Of a DNA stretch of 64,000 nucleotides, positions 53,082-61,745 are shown piece by piece. This DNA comes from Bin87 sp965203855 (GTDB lineage Bacteria > Chloroflexota > Dehalococcoidia > Lucifugimonadales > UBA3495). The notes under the pieces were generated by a model, which saw only the letters and a program-made list of their open reading frames with translations, was not told where the DNA came from and did no database searches. Within the stretch, counting starts at the first letter, position 1, and each line of letters starts with the position of its first letter. A program made the translations under genes and the position numbers. The stretch is taken from assembly GCA_965203855.1 (NCBI GenBank), contig CBDBDN010000008.1, positions 434,001 to 498,000 on the forward strand, written 5' to 3'.

Positions 53082-53936
53082 TTACCGCAGATATTCGGCA
53101 ATCTGCCGGTCGTATTCGTCCTTGCGGGTTACCTTTGCGATAAGTTCCGGCGATGCCAGCGTGTCCCGCAGGTCGGCGGGAGCCACGCCGTCGCGCAGCG
53201 CTTTCAGCGTGTCATACACCGCCTTAATCGCCGCTTGGAACGGCAGATGCCCTTGCAGCGCCACGCGGACGCCATTTTGCCCCAGCCATGCCTTGTCGTT
53301 CAGTTCGCCGCCGGCACCGCCCAGCAGCAGCGGGATGTTCAGCGCATCGTTCACGGCGGCCACTTCGTCCTTGCTGCCGGCGCCGGCCAGAAAGATGGCG
53401 TCCACGCCGGCGGCTTCGTAGGCTTTGACGCGGCGGATGCATTCGTCCAGCCCCAGGCGCAGGCTGCTGGTGCGGCCGGCCACCGTCAGATTGGGGTCGG
53501 TGCGCCCCGACAGCGCCGCTTTCATCTTGCCCACGCCTTCGTCCAGCGAGATAAACCCGCCGTCGCCGCCGAACACCATCGGCAAGGTAGTGTCCTCAAT
53601 CGTAAGGGCGGACACGCCGGCGGCTTCCAGTTCCTCCACGGTGCGGCGCACATTGAGGGCGTTGCCGTAGCCATGGTCGGCGTCCACCATCAGGCTGAGC
53701 TGCCCGGCGCGGCAGATGCGGTAAATCTGCTCGGCGAACTCGCTGAGCGTCAGCACTACATAATCCGGCGCGCCCAGCACCGTCCCGCTGGCGATGGAGC
53801 CGGCGAACATACCGACCTCAAAGCCCAGATCCTCGGCAATGCGCGCCGATATGGGGTCAAAGACCGAACCGGGATGCACGCAGACATCGCCGGCCAGCAC
53901 GGCGCGATAGTTTTCCCGTCGCTTGGTGTAATCCAT
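53082..53936 (-). CDS. isocitrate lyase/PEP mutase-family enzyme (oxaloacetate decarboxylase-like)
   Basis: 284-residue TIM barrel of the PEP mutase/isocitrate lyase superfamily. Metal and substrate motifs: HPGSVFDPISARIAEDLGFE, SLMVDADHGYGNALN (the Asp/His metal region), ALTIEDTTLP, and VAGRTSSLRLGLDECIRR. The Gly-rich AGSIASGTVLG loop is like the oxaloacetate decarboxylase PA4872 group. Likely a 2-oxo/2-methyl dicarboxylate C-C lyase. Confidence 0.85.
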   Translation of the reverse strand: MDYTKRRENYRAVLAGDVCVHPGSVFDPISARIAEDLGFEVGMFAGSIASGTVLGAPDYVVLTLSEFAEQIYRICRAGQLSLMVDADHGYGNALNVRRTVEELEAAGVSALTIEDTTLPMVFGGDGGFISLDEGVGKMKAALSGRTDPNLTVAGRTSSLRLGLDECIRRVKAYEAAGVDAIFLAGAGSKDEVAAVNDALNIPLLLGGAGGELNDKAWLGQNGVRVALQGHLPFQAAIKAVYDTLKALRDGVAPADLRDTLASPELIAKVTRKDEYDRQIAEYLR

Positions 53937-54052
53937 TGGGGATAGTCTCCTTTTGTTGATGATAATCGGTTGATGATGATAACCGGGTTGGCAGTGATTG
54001 GTTCAGAATCGCAGTAGGTATGATACCCGACAATGCGCTGGCATGGGCGTCG

Positions 54053-54289
54053 CTATTCGGCATTTTCCGGCGGCGACGTGAAATACCTTTCCCACAGCTC
54101 CAGCCCGGTGGAGGCCAGCCGCGCGATTACGATTAGCCAGCCTAACCCCGCAATAACCGTTGCCAGCGTCGGCCCGGCGTTAATCAATTCCGCCGCTGCC
54201 CCAGCTACTGCCGGCGTCATTATGAACGCCAAAAATATCTCGGCCAGCTTTCGGACGTCGTCAACGATTCCGCGAAAAGCGCCCGTCAT
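54053..54289 (-). CDS. small membrane protein
   Basis: 78 residues with two hydrophobic segments (about 16-35, 42-62) and a short soluble C terminus. Its start overlaps the stop of the gene at 54286-54504 (ATGA), so the pair is coupled. Function unknown. Confidence 0.5.
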   Translation of the reverse strand: MTGAFRGIVDDVRKLAEIFLAFIMTPAVAGAAAELINAGPTLATVIAGLGWLIVIARLASTGLELWERYFTSPPENAE

Positions 54290-54504
54290 AATCGTCGTTT
54301 CTCAACCCGATCCAGGACGGCTACGACAATCCGGCAAACGATGATAATTGCCACCAAAGCCAGCACCAAAGCGATTTGCACCCTTTCGCCGGGCGATGCC
54401 GACGCCACCGCTTGCGAAACCATTGGCACCGTTCCATAGAACATATAGCCAACGCCCGCCAGCATCAGCGTAATCAGCGTCAGTCCATAGGCTTTACGCA
54501 TCAT
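54286..54504 (-). CDS. small membrane protein
   Basis: 72 residues starting MMRKAYGLTLITLMLAG after GGCGGAGGGA. Two hydrophobic segments with a short loop, ending VVAVLDRVEKRRL. It is coupled to the next gene by a 4-nt overlap. No known family. Confidence 0.5.
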   Translation of the reverse strand: MMRKAYGLTLITLMLAGVGYMFYGTVPMVSQAVASASPGERVQIALVLALVAIIIVCRIVVAVLDRVEKRRL

Positions 54505-54785
54505 TCCCTCCGCCGGCTCCGGGCGGCGTCCGCGCTGCCGGGTTTTCGCATAATGCGCCGACGGCCGGCGCGCTATGCCGGTTGCCGCCATTCTACCCCA
54601 AACTGCCCGCCGGCGTCATCCGGCGGACATCATCGGTCGTTGTCGTTGCGGACGGCGGCATATCGTCCGGCGTCATACGCAGTGCTGTAAAGAAAATGCG
54701 ACAGGCCTGCCCCGATTTGCCCCGGCGCTTCCACTGATGCTAATATGCCCCCATTCCCGGCGCGGCCCCAAAGGAGCGTACCGCT

Positions 54786-55628
54786 ATGGCAACCACTATC
54801 ATCGGCGTCGATTTCAGCGGCGCCTGGTACGAGCACAAAACTTTGGTAGCACAGGGGCTATTCAGCTCTGAATGCGGCCTGCGATTTGTCGGCGACGTCA
54901 CTCCCTACCGCCGCATGGAGCTTATAGATCTGATCGCCGGCATCCAACCCCCTGCCGTCATCGCTATGGATTTCCCTTTCGGAGTACCCGCCAAGTTTGC
55001 CCGGTACATCAGGCATGATGCAGCGCGAATGCCTGACATATGGGCAACTTTCTACAGAATGCACGCCGAGGAGTTTATCTCCGCTCGCCATCAGTTCGTG
55101 GACGAACACGGCGAGAGCAAACGTGCCGGCGATCACAAATATCATCGCGAAAGTTATTCCCCGTTACACACGGTAAATCCGGTTATGACGGCTATGACCT
55201 ATGCAGGTACATATCTGTTGCACCGCTTGCACCAGACCTATCCGAATCGCTGGAATGTTCCGCCGCTGCCTCCCCCCGCTAACCCGGATGATGTCGCAAC
55301 CCTTCTGGAAGTGATGCCCGGCGCATTCCTGCGGGCCATCGGCTTGCCATTCAAGGGGTACAAAAATTCCGCCGCGGCAATATCCAACCGCGACAAAATC
55401 TTGGATGGTTTGTCTAAAAAATCTGGCGTACCTTTGCCTAATTTGGCAACAGTACGAAGCGACTGCCGTGCCAATGATGACCGCTTGGATGCGGTGGTTG
55501 CGGCCGTTGCCGCCGCAGCTTGGGCAAAAGACTCTAGTCAATTCCGCCATCCTGATGACAACGAACTGGCCGATGCCCAACTAGAGGGCTGGCTCTACGC
55601 CCCCAAACCCCAATCCAACCAATCTTGA
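54786..55628 (+). CDS. DUF429 protein, RNase H-like fold
   Basis: 280 residues. DUF429 features: IIGVDFSGAW (first Asp), VIAMDFPFGVP (second Asp), and NDDRLDAVVAAVAAAAWA (C-terminal Asp pair). RNase H-fold nucleases or resolvases have a comparable D-x-D/DD arrangement, but no activity is established for DUF429. AAAGGAG upstream supports ATG 54786. Confidence 0.8.
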   Translation: MATTIIGVDFSGAWYEHKTLVAQGLFSSECGLRFVGDVTPYRRMELIDLIAGIQPPAVIAMDFPFGVPAKFARYIRHDAARMPDIWATFYRMHAEEFISARHQFVDEHGESKRAGDHKYHRESYSPLHTVNPVMTAMTYAGTYLLHRLHQTYPNRWNVPPLPPPANPDDVATLLEVMPGAFLRAIGLPFKGYKNSAAAISNRDKILDGLSKKSGVPLPNLATVRSDCRANDDRLDAVVAAVAAAAWAKDSSQFRHPDDNELADAQLEGWLYAPKPQSNQS

Positions 55629-55803
55629 ATCGCATACCAGCATCCTCCGCATCCTGCCTATCGGTGTAAAAACCCGCATCACCGCTTGCCCCCATTCCCC
55701 GCCGGCGGTAAGATGACGCCGTCATCCCCTTGTCCGACCGACTGATTTTGACCGACTAACCCTTTCCGCAACCGCAGCCCAGCCCGGCAAGGAGGCCATT
55801 CCA

Positions 55804-56142
55804 ATGGGACAAATCGTAAGAGTGTACACCGGCAGCGACGGCGAAAGCCATTTTGAGCAACTTACCCCCGACCAGTTTGCCGACATCGCCAACAATGTCG
55901 GCCCCGGCGACATCATCGTGAACCGCCGCGCATCCCCCAGCTTTTCCGACTACCACAACGCGCCTCGCAAGCAGTATGTGGTCAACCTCAACGGCATCGC
56001 TGAGTTTGAGACTGCCGACGGCGCCAAAGTGCGAATGTTCCCCGGCGATGTGCTGGTTGCCGAGGACCTCACCGGCCACGGCCACATCGCCCGCAGCATC
56101 GGCGACGATTTCCGCGTATCGCTGGCCGTGCCGCTGGCATAA
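55804..56142 (+). CDS. cupin-fold protein, copy 1
   Basis: 112 residues, single cupin barrel. It begins MGQIVRVYTGSDGESHF and contains QYVVNLNGIAEF, MFPGDVLVAEDLTGHGH and ISLAVPLA-type C terminus (VSLAVPLA). The His-rich motif is GHGH; the first cupin motif keeps one His (HFEQL). Ligand unknown. AAGGAGGCC precedes the ATG. Confidence 0.8.
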   Translation: MGQIVRVYTGSDGESHFEQLTPDQFADIANNVGPGDIIVNRRASPSFSDYHNAPRKQYVVNLNGIAEFETADGAKVRMFPGDVLVAEDLTGHGHIARSIGDDFRVSLAVPLA

Positions 56143-56160
56143 GCCGCCATCAGCCTACAG

Positions 56161-56324
56161 CGTCATTCCGTCCCCCCAACCGTCATTCCGGCAACGCCGT
56201 CGCCATTCCGTCCCCCTAACCGTCATTCCGGCAACGCCGTCGCCATTCCGTCCCCCTAACCGTCATTCCGGCAACGCCGTCGCCATTCCGTCCCCCCAAC
56301 CGTCATTCCGGCGCAAGCCGGAAT
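56161..56324. repeat. 40-bp minisatellite built from the dispersed hairpin repeat
   Basis: Three 40-bp units at 56181-56220, 56221-56260 and 56261-56300, each CGTCATTCCG-GCAACGCCGT-CGCCATTCCG-TCCCC followed by CTAAC or CCAAC. A half unit at 56161-56180 precedes and a full GCAA-loop hairpin at 56305-56324 follows. Located between the tandem cupin genes. Confidence 0.9.
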
Positions 56325-56347
56325 CCAATGGAGAAAACATTCCGACT

Positions 56348-56680
56348 ATGATTATCCGCATTTACGCCGGCGCCGACGGCGAAAGCCATTTTGAGGAGCT
56401 TACCCCCGACCAGTTTGCCGACATCGCCAACAATGTCGGCCCCGGCGATATTGCCGTTGGGCAGCGTGCGCCCGGCTGGTGGCAGGACTATCACAATGCG
56501 CCCCGCCATCAGTATGTCGTGTTTATGTCCGGCGGCGCCGAAATTGAGGTTGCCAGCGGCGAAAAGCGGCAGTTCGGCCCCGGCGATGTGCTGGTCGCCG
56601 AGGATCTCACCGGGCGCGGCCACATCATCCGCAACACCGGCGAGGAAACCCGCATCTCCCTGGCCGTGCCGCTGGCATAA
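56348..56680 (+). CDS. cupin-fold protein, copy 2
   Basis: 110 residues starting MIIRIYAGADGESHFEEL. Strongly similar to copy 1 (shared LTPDQFADIANNVGPGDI, VLVAEDLTGRGH, ISLAVPLA), so the pair is a tandem duplication separated by the minisatellite. Differences cluster in the middle, possibly shifting ligand preference. Confidence 0.82.
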   Translation: MIIRIYAGADGESHFEELTPDQFADIANNVGPGDIAVGQRAPGWWQDYHNAPRHQYVVFMSGGAEIEVASGEKRQFGPGDVLVAEDLTGRGHIIRNTGEETRISLAVPLA

Positions 56681-56725
56681 CGCCAAGTGCGCGGTACGTA
56701 TTCGCCATTCCAACCCCTAATCGTC

Positions 56726-56745
56726 ATTCCGGCGTAAGCCGGAAT
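56726..56745. repeat. dispersed hairpin repeat, GTAA loop variant
   Basis: ATTCCGGC-GTAA-GCCGGAAT, perfect 8-bp stem, lying 22 nt before the SDR start codon. Confidence 0.75.
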
Positions 56746-56767
56746 CCAGCGCCGTAAGGAGTTCTAT

Positions 56768-57538
56768 ATGCGATTGCAAGGCAAAGTCGCCCTAATCAGC
56801 GGGGCGGCCAGCGGCGTGGACGGCGAACTGATGGGCTTCGGCGGCGCGGCGGCCCGGATGTTCTGCCAAGAGGGCGCCAAAGTCGTCTTGGGCGACATCA
56901 ACACCGATGCCGGCGCGCGCACCGCCGCCCAAATCCGCGCCGCCGGCGGCGACGCCCTTTTCGTCAAACTGGATGTTACCAGCGAGCCGGACTGGATTGA
57001 CGCCGTAGCCGCAGCGGTATCCGCCTACGGAACTCTCAATGTGCTGGTCAACAACGCCGGCACTTCCGCCCGCTACACCGTCGCGGAAACCACCGAAGCC
57101 GCCTGGGACGGCCAAATCGAGGTCCACGCCAAGGGAACCTTTCTCGGCATCAAACACGCCGTACCGGAGATGCTCAAAGCCGGCGGCGGTTCTATCGTCA
57201 ACATATCGTCCATTTATGGCATCGTGGGCAGCCCTACATCTACCGCCTACCACGCCGGCAAGGGCGCCAGCCGCCTGCTTACCAAGTCCGCCGCCATCCA
57301 GTACGCCGGCGACAACATCCGGGTCAATTCCATTCATCCCGGCTACTGCCGCACGCCGTTGACCGACGGCAGCTATCAGAACGAGCGGCATTTCGCCTGG
57401 ATTAACGAGCGCATCCCCATCGGGCGGGTGGGCAATGCCGATGACATCGCCTATGGCATCGTCTATCTGGCGTCCGACGAATCGTCATTCGTAACCGGCG
57501 CGGAACTGGTTATTGACGGCGGGACGACGGCGCAGTAG
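56768..57538 (+). CDS. short-chain dehydrogenase/reductase
   Basis: 256 residues, classical SDR: VNNAGTS, SIVNISSIYG with the catalytic Ser, and the Y-x-x-x-K motif YHAGKGA, then NSIHPGYCRTP. The cofactor loop is atypical: after ISGAASGV there is an insertion DGELMGF before GGAAAR. LGDIN suggests preference for NAD(H) (Asp at the end of the second strand). Substrate unknown. It is preceded by a hairpin repeat and AAGGAG. Confidence 0.88.
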   Translation: MRLQGKVALISGAASGVDGELMGFGGAAARMFCQEGAKVVLGDINTDAGARTAAQIRAAGGDALFVKLDVTSEPDWIDAVAAAVSAYGTLNVLVNNAGTSARYTVAETTEAAWDGQIEVHAKGTFLGIKHAVPEMLKAGGGSIVNISSIYGIVGSPTSTAYHAGKGASRLLTKSAAIQYAGDNIRVNSIHPGYCRTPLTDGSYQNERHFAWINERIPIGRVGNADDIAYGIVYLASDESSFVTGAELVIDGGTTAQ

Positions 57539-57568
57539 GCCGGATATTACGGAACGCCCGGCGGCACT

Positions 57569-58036
57569 ATGGCAACAGCGCAGCGCGACCGTACCCTGTT
57601 CAAAGAGCGGGGCGTTGAGGTTACTTACCGGCGGTTCGTGGAGCCGGGCGGGCAGGAATACCGCACCGCCGACATCCGCGCCGTTACGATGGAGATAGTT
57701 GAGGAGCAGGCGGAAAAGCGGCCCATCCGCTGGTGGTACACCGCCGGCGGGGGCGCCATCATCGGGTTCGGCATCGCCGCGCTGGGCGATTTTCAAGGGC
57801 AGATGCTGACCGGCGGCATCCTCGTCTTTCTGATGTCCGTAACCCTGACCTGGTATTTCAACCGCATCCGTTCCGGCAAATACCAAGTCTATCATGTGAT
57901 AGTAACGCTGCCCACTGCGCGAGACGACCGGGAGGAACACCGCATCATATCGTCCACCAGCAAATACTTCAGCGAGCGGCTCAAAGCGGCGCTGGAACGG
58001 GCGGTGCGGGAGGCGGGACGCACGAATCAGGCTTGA
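57569..58036 (+). CDS. DUF6232-like membrane protein
   Basis: 155 residues. The N-terminal strand-rich part ERGVEVTYRRFVEPGGQEY then DIRAVTMEIVEEQAEKRPI, two hydrophobic segments (about 61-78, 85-102), then YQVYHVIVTLPTARDDREE and a C-terminal helix. This follows the layout of DUF6232 proteins. Role unknown. Starts 30 nt after the SDR stop. Confidence 0.6.
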   Translation: MATAQRDRTLFKERGVEVTYRRFVEPGGQEYRTADIRAVTMEIVEEQAEKRPIRWWYTAGGGAIIGFGIAALGDFQGQMLTGGILVFLMSVTLTWYFNRIRSGKYQVYHVIVTLPTARDDREEHRIISSTSKYFSERLKAALERAVREAGRTNQA

Positions 58037-58191
58037 CACCGCCGCCGCCAAGCGTTAAATTAGGGATTGTAAGACCCGCCGGGCTTCTCGTCTCCTTTGC
58101 CGGGAGGATGCAGCTTACTTCGGCGGGTGCTTCCATTTACGCAGTGCGGCGGGCCGCCGGCAGTTGGCGGCAGACCGCCACAGTTCCGCCC

Positions 58192-58779
58192 CTAGCGGCA
58201 CCACGCCATATGCGCCCAGCGGATGTAAATGCCGCCGCCGCTTGAAACCTTGCTAAAGCGGTTTTGGTCATTGGTAATGCCGATGTTGATAAAATTGGCT
58301 AAATCACTATAATCGCCGCTTTCGCCGATTCTCACGAATCGGTTAGCCGAATTTGGCGGCCCGCTTACCGGCGTGAAAACCCCACTGCTAAAGAAATGCA
58401 GGTTGTCGGAAATCAAAGCGAACCGGCCGTCCCTGCCAGCATAGTCGCCCGCCGGGTCACTCCGGTAGGTAATAGTTCCTGCCCCACGCTCCAGCACAAT
58501 CAGCCAGCCGCTGTCGCTGTTGCCCCCGTTGTAAGCCGCTTGCCCGTCCCGCACATTGTACCAGCGCGGCTGCTGTCCGTACTCCTGACAAACCCGCGAA
58601 GTATAAGTGTATCCGCCATAAGCTTGCGCTTCCGCATCAGCGCCGGGAAAATCATCCCGCCGGCAATGGCCAAGCCGGCCAGGACGCTGAAAACGGCAAC
58701 CTTGCCCAGCCGCAGCCCAGCCGTCGTTGGGTTTTTAGTCAGCCTATATCGGGGGGGGGGGGGGCAGAACGGCAGTCAT
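58192..58779 (-). pseudogene. phase-variable exported protein family, locus C (OFF, plus an extra frame break)
   Basis: Minus-strand paralogue of locus A. ATG at 58779: MTAVL then prolines; with 14 C it stops at TAG after Pro-Ile. With 13 or 16 C it would continue RYRLTKNPTTAGLRLGK and the hydrophobic VAVFSVLAGLAIAGGMIF. A second break near 58642-58652 (one base fewer than locus A) separates that from the body DAEAQAYGGYTYTSRVCQEYG, DGQAAYNGGNSDSGWLIVL, a variable middle (RFALISDNLHFFSSGVF), and YIRWAHMAWCR. The leader after the tract aligns with that of locus A. Confidence 0.65.
58751..58764. repeat. G14 (C14 on the coding strand) tract in locus C
   Basis: Fourteen G on the plus strand. On the coding strand the tract follows codon 5 of the gene (GCCGTTCTG), the same position as the C15 tract of locus A. 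The coding frame needs a count of 1 mod 3; 14 is not. Confidence 0.9.
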
Positions 58780-59748
58780 AATTTCAACTCCGGGCTTTTC
58801 TCAACGCAGATGAACCGGCGTAAAACCACCGGCGGCAGCAACGGAATAATAGCCCATATCGCCCCAATAAGCAAGACGCCCGCTTACCCCCAACCGTCAT
58901 TCCGACCCCATACCGCCATCCTGCCCCCCAACCGTCATTCCGGCGCAAGCCGGAATCCAACCTCAAATCCAAAATCCCCATTCATCCCCTCCATCCATGC
59001 CATAAAAAACCCCGTCCTCCCCATCCTGCCCATCGGTGTAAAAAAACCGACCTCCAACCCCCTTGACAAGAACTTAAGTTCGCTGTTACCATCCCCTTGT
59101 CGGGTACGAATTTCCAAGCCACCACCACCTCCACACTCAACGCCGCCTCAAAACGGCAACCATCCCAGCCTGCCAGGAGCCAGTCCCTCAAAAAGACCGG
59201 TCGTTCACGGCCAATCAGCAACCCAAGTCGCACCGGCGTTCCCTACTCGCCCACGGTCCAACTAACCGAAGGAGTCGGGTACTGCCAAGGCGCCAGACGT
59301 AGCGCCCCGTCCCCGGACGAAAAACCAGCCGCGTGAAAAGCAACGCGCAAATCCTCCGGCCGTAGGGCTGATAAGCGACCGCAAACCCTGGCAGACTGCA
59401 ATCCGCAACCCAACCCACCCGACCGCCTTGAACCCGACATCTCAACCCCGACAACCCGACATCTCAACCCGACCCCAACCCCCATCCTGTACCAACGGAG
59501 GCACCGCCACCCCAGCAAAATCAACCCAGCGCCGCTGCCGCAGCCGGGCGGACGGGAACCAATCCCGCCCCACCCCTGCCCATCGGCGTCAATGCCCCAG
59601 CCGTCATTCCCGCGCCAGCCGCCCGCACCCCCTAATCGGAAGCGCTGCCCGCTGATTAGCCAAGTTTTGTTGATTAGCCGGGTTTTACCGGGAGCCTGCG
59701 AATGTTGTACACTATGCAGACTCTAACGCGGAAAGGGCAAGCGCACTC
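58780..59748. other. long non-coding region before tyrA
   Basis: Nearly 1 kb with no supported gene on either strand; frames present are short and low in family signal. It contains a hairpin repeat at 58937-58956, partial copies (ATTCCGACC, ATTCCCGCG), pyrimidine-rich stretches, and a copy of the motif CCATCCTGCCCATCGGTGTA at 59021-59040. It may be relaxed or remnant sequence. Confidence 0.5.
58937..58956. repeat. dispersed GCAA-loop hairpin repeat
   Basis: ATTCCGGC-GCAA-GCCGGAAT, perfect stem, in the non-coding region upstream of tyrA. Confidence 0.85.
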
Positions 59749-60777
59749 GTGGCACAAATTACTATCATCGGCACCGGACTGATTGGCACCTCGCTGGGAC
59801 TCGCCCTGCGGCAGTCATCCCTCCGCGACCTTACCGTCGTCGGCACGGACGCCGCCCATGAGGCTCGCTCCGGCGCCCAGCGGCGGCAAGCTTTCGACCG
59901 CATCGCAAACCGCCTGGGCAACGCAATTGACGACGCCGACATCATCGTGCTGGCCACCCCCGTAATGGCAATGCGCGAGCTGATGGAAGGCATCGCGCCC
60001 TACCTGCCCGAAGGCTGCGTCGTTACCGACGTCGGCAGCACCAAAGGGCAGGTTCTGGAATGGGCCGACGCCCTGCTGCCGGCAACGGTGGACTTCGTGG
60101 GCGGCCACCCGATGGCCGGCAAAGAAACGCCCGGCCCGGAACACGCCGACGCCGCCCTTTTCTCCGGCAAGCCCTACTGCATCATCCCCAGCCCCAAAGC
60201 CAGCCAGCGCGCCGTGGGCGAAATTACCACCCTGGCCGAAGCCGTCAACGCCCAACCCTATTACATCGGCGCTTACGAACACGACAGCTTTGTGGCCGCC
60301 GTCAGCCATCTCCCCTTTGTGCTTTCTACCGCGCTGGTCGGCTGCACCAGCAAATCCGCCAACTGGTCCGACATCGGGCAGCTCGCCGCCTCCGGCTACC
60401 GGGACCTTACCCGTCTGGCGTCCGGCGACGTCATTATGCACCGCGATATATGCATCAGCAACGCCCAGCCCATCGTCGCCTGGATTGACGCTATGATCCG
60501 GGAGCTTTACGAATACCGCAAATTGCTGGACACCGACGGGGAACCGCCTGACGCCGCCGCCGTGCAGCAAGTGGAAACCCTCTTTGAGGATGCGCGCCTC
60601 GCCCGCGCCAAGTGGCTCGCCGGCGAGGTAAATCCCCGCGCCCGGGAACTGGAAAATGCGCCGGAATACCCCACTTTCGGCCAATCTATGGGGCAAATGT
60701 TCCTGGGCGGCTGGGCTAACCGAGCGCGCCGGCTGATGTCCGGCGACGCGGACGACCGCCCCAACCGTCGCCGCTAA
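59749..60777 (+). CDS. tyrA: prephenate dehydrogenase
   Basis: 342 residues. Oxidatively decarboxylates prephenate (or arogenate) to the tyrosine precursor. Rossmann motif IIGTGLIGTSLGLALR at the N terminus (after GTG start), VGTDAAHE, TDVGSTKGQV, and the catalytic-His/substrate motif FVGGHPMAGKE, followed by ISHLPF-type AVSHLPFVLS. Normal length. The chorismate pathway gene aroA is 0.97 kb downstream. Confidence 0.95.
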   Translation: MAQITIIGTGLIGTSLGLALRQSSLRDLTVVGTDAAHEARSGAQRRQAFDRIANRLGNAIDDADIIVLATPVMAMRELMEGIAPYLPEGCVVTDVGSTKGQVLEWADALLPATVDFVGGHPMAGKETPGPEHADAALFSGKPYCIIPSPKASQRAVGEITTLAEAVNAQPYYIGAYEHDSFVAAVSHLPFVLSTALVGCTSKSANWSDIGQLAASGYRDLTRLASGDVIMHRDICISNAQPIVAWIDAMIRELYEYRKLLDTDGEPPDAAAVQQVETLFEDARLARAKWLAGEVNPRARELENAPEYPTFGQSMGQMFLGGWANRARRLMSGDADDRPNRRR

Positions 60778-60844
60778 CTCCGCCATTCCGCAAATCGCCA
60801 ACCCATCCTGTCCAATACTGCTAACCGGACGCACCGGAGGCGCT

Positions 60845-61687
60845 ATGACCACCGCTGCCGACATCAACCTTGCCAACATCAACCGCAGCCGCACTGCGCC
60901 CGCGCCGGCGGCGGAGCCGGCCATCGCGCAGTTTCCCGACTTTCCGCCCCGTTACGATATGATGAACACCAGGCACCTCCACGACGCCGGAAACCAGCCC
61001 GCCCTGCGCCTGCACTTGGGCAACCCGGACACTACCGTGGTACTGGGCGAAGTCCCCGTCGCCCTGGATGTTCCCGGCGGCCGCGCCGGAGTGCGGATAC
61101 CCGACCTGCTGGTTGCTTTCAACATCCGGCACGCCCATCTCCTGGCGCAAAAAGGCTATGCCATCCGGGAACAGGGCAAGCCGCCCGACTTTGTGCTGGA
61201 AGTAGCGTCAGACAACACGGCGCGCAACGACGAAACCGCCAAGTGGCGCGACTACGCCAACTTCGGCGTTGCGGAGTACTGGCTCTTTGACCCGGACTGG
61301 GGACTCCGCTACGAGCGCGGACTGACGGGCTGGACCTTGGCGCAGGGGCGATACGAACCCATTGCCATCCACGAATTTGCGCCGAATATGCACTACGGAT
61401 ACAGCGCCGTCCTGGGGCTGTATGTATGCTGGGAACACGGCGCGCTGCGCTGGTACGATGCGGCAGCCGGATACCTGATGACGCACGACGAGGAACGCAG
61501 CGGGCGCATCGCCGAGCGCAGCGGACGCATCGCGGAACGGAACGGTCGTATCGCCGAGCGGACCGAGCGCATCGGGGAACGTAATAGCCGCATCGCCGCC
61601 GAAGCGCAGCGGGATGCCGCAATATCCGAAGCGCAGCTCCTCCGCGAGGAAATTGCCCGCCTGCGGGCCGCAAACGACCCGGCGTAA
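60845..61687 (+). CDS. Uma2-family protein with C-terminal repeat coil
   Basis: 280 residues. N-terminal Uma2 domain (about 40-195): VRIPDLLVAF, DFVLEVASDNTARND, KWRDYANFGVAEYWLFDPD, the expected D, E-x-A/V arrangement. It ends with a 7-8-residue repeat (ERSGRIA, ERSGRIA, ERNGRIA, ERTERIG, ERNSRIA) and a charged helix EAQLLREEIARLR. The repeat unit encodes GAGCGCAGCGGACGCATCG-type DNA and may vary in number. It sits between tyrA and aroA and is distinct from the 191-residue type. Confidence 0.8.
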   Translation: MTTAADINLANINRSRTAPAPAAEPAIAQFPDFPPRYDMMNTRHLHDAGNQPALRLHLGNPDTTVVLGEVPVALDVPGGRAGVRIPDLLVAFNIRHAHLLAQKGYAIREQGKPPDFVLEVASDNTARNDETAKWRDYANFGVAEYWLFDPDWGLRYERGLTGWTLAQGRYEPIAIHEFAPNMHYGYSAVLGLYVCWEHGALRWYDAAAGYLMTHDEERSGRIAERSGRIAERNGRIAERTERIGERNSRIAAEAQRDAAISEAQLLREEIARLRAANDPA

Positions 61688-61745
61688 GCCTTCCCCCTGC
61701 CCAGCAGAACCGCCGCCCAGCAGAACCACCGCAAGGATGTATATT

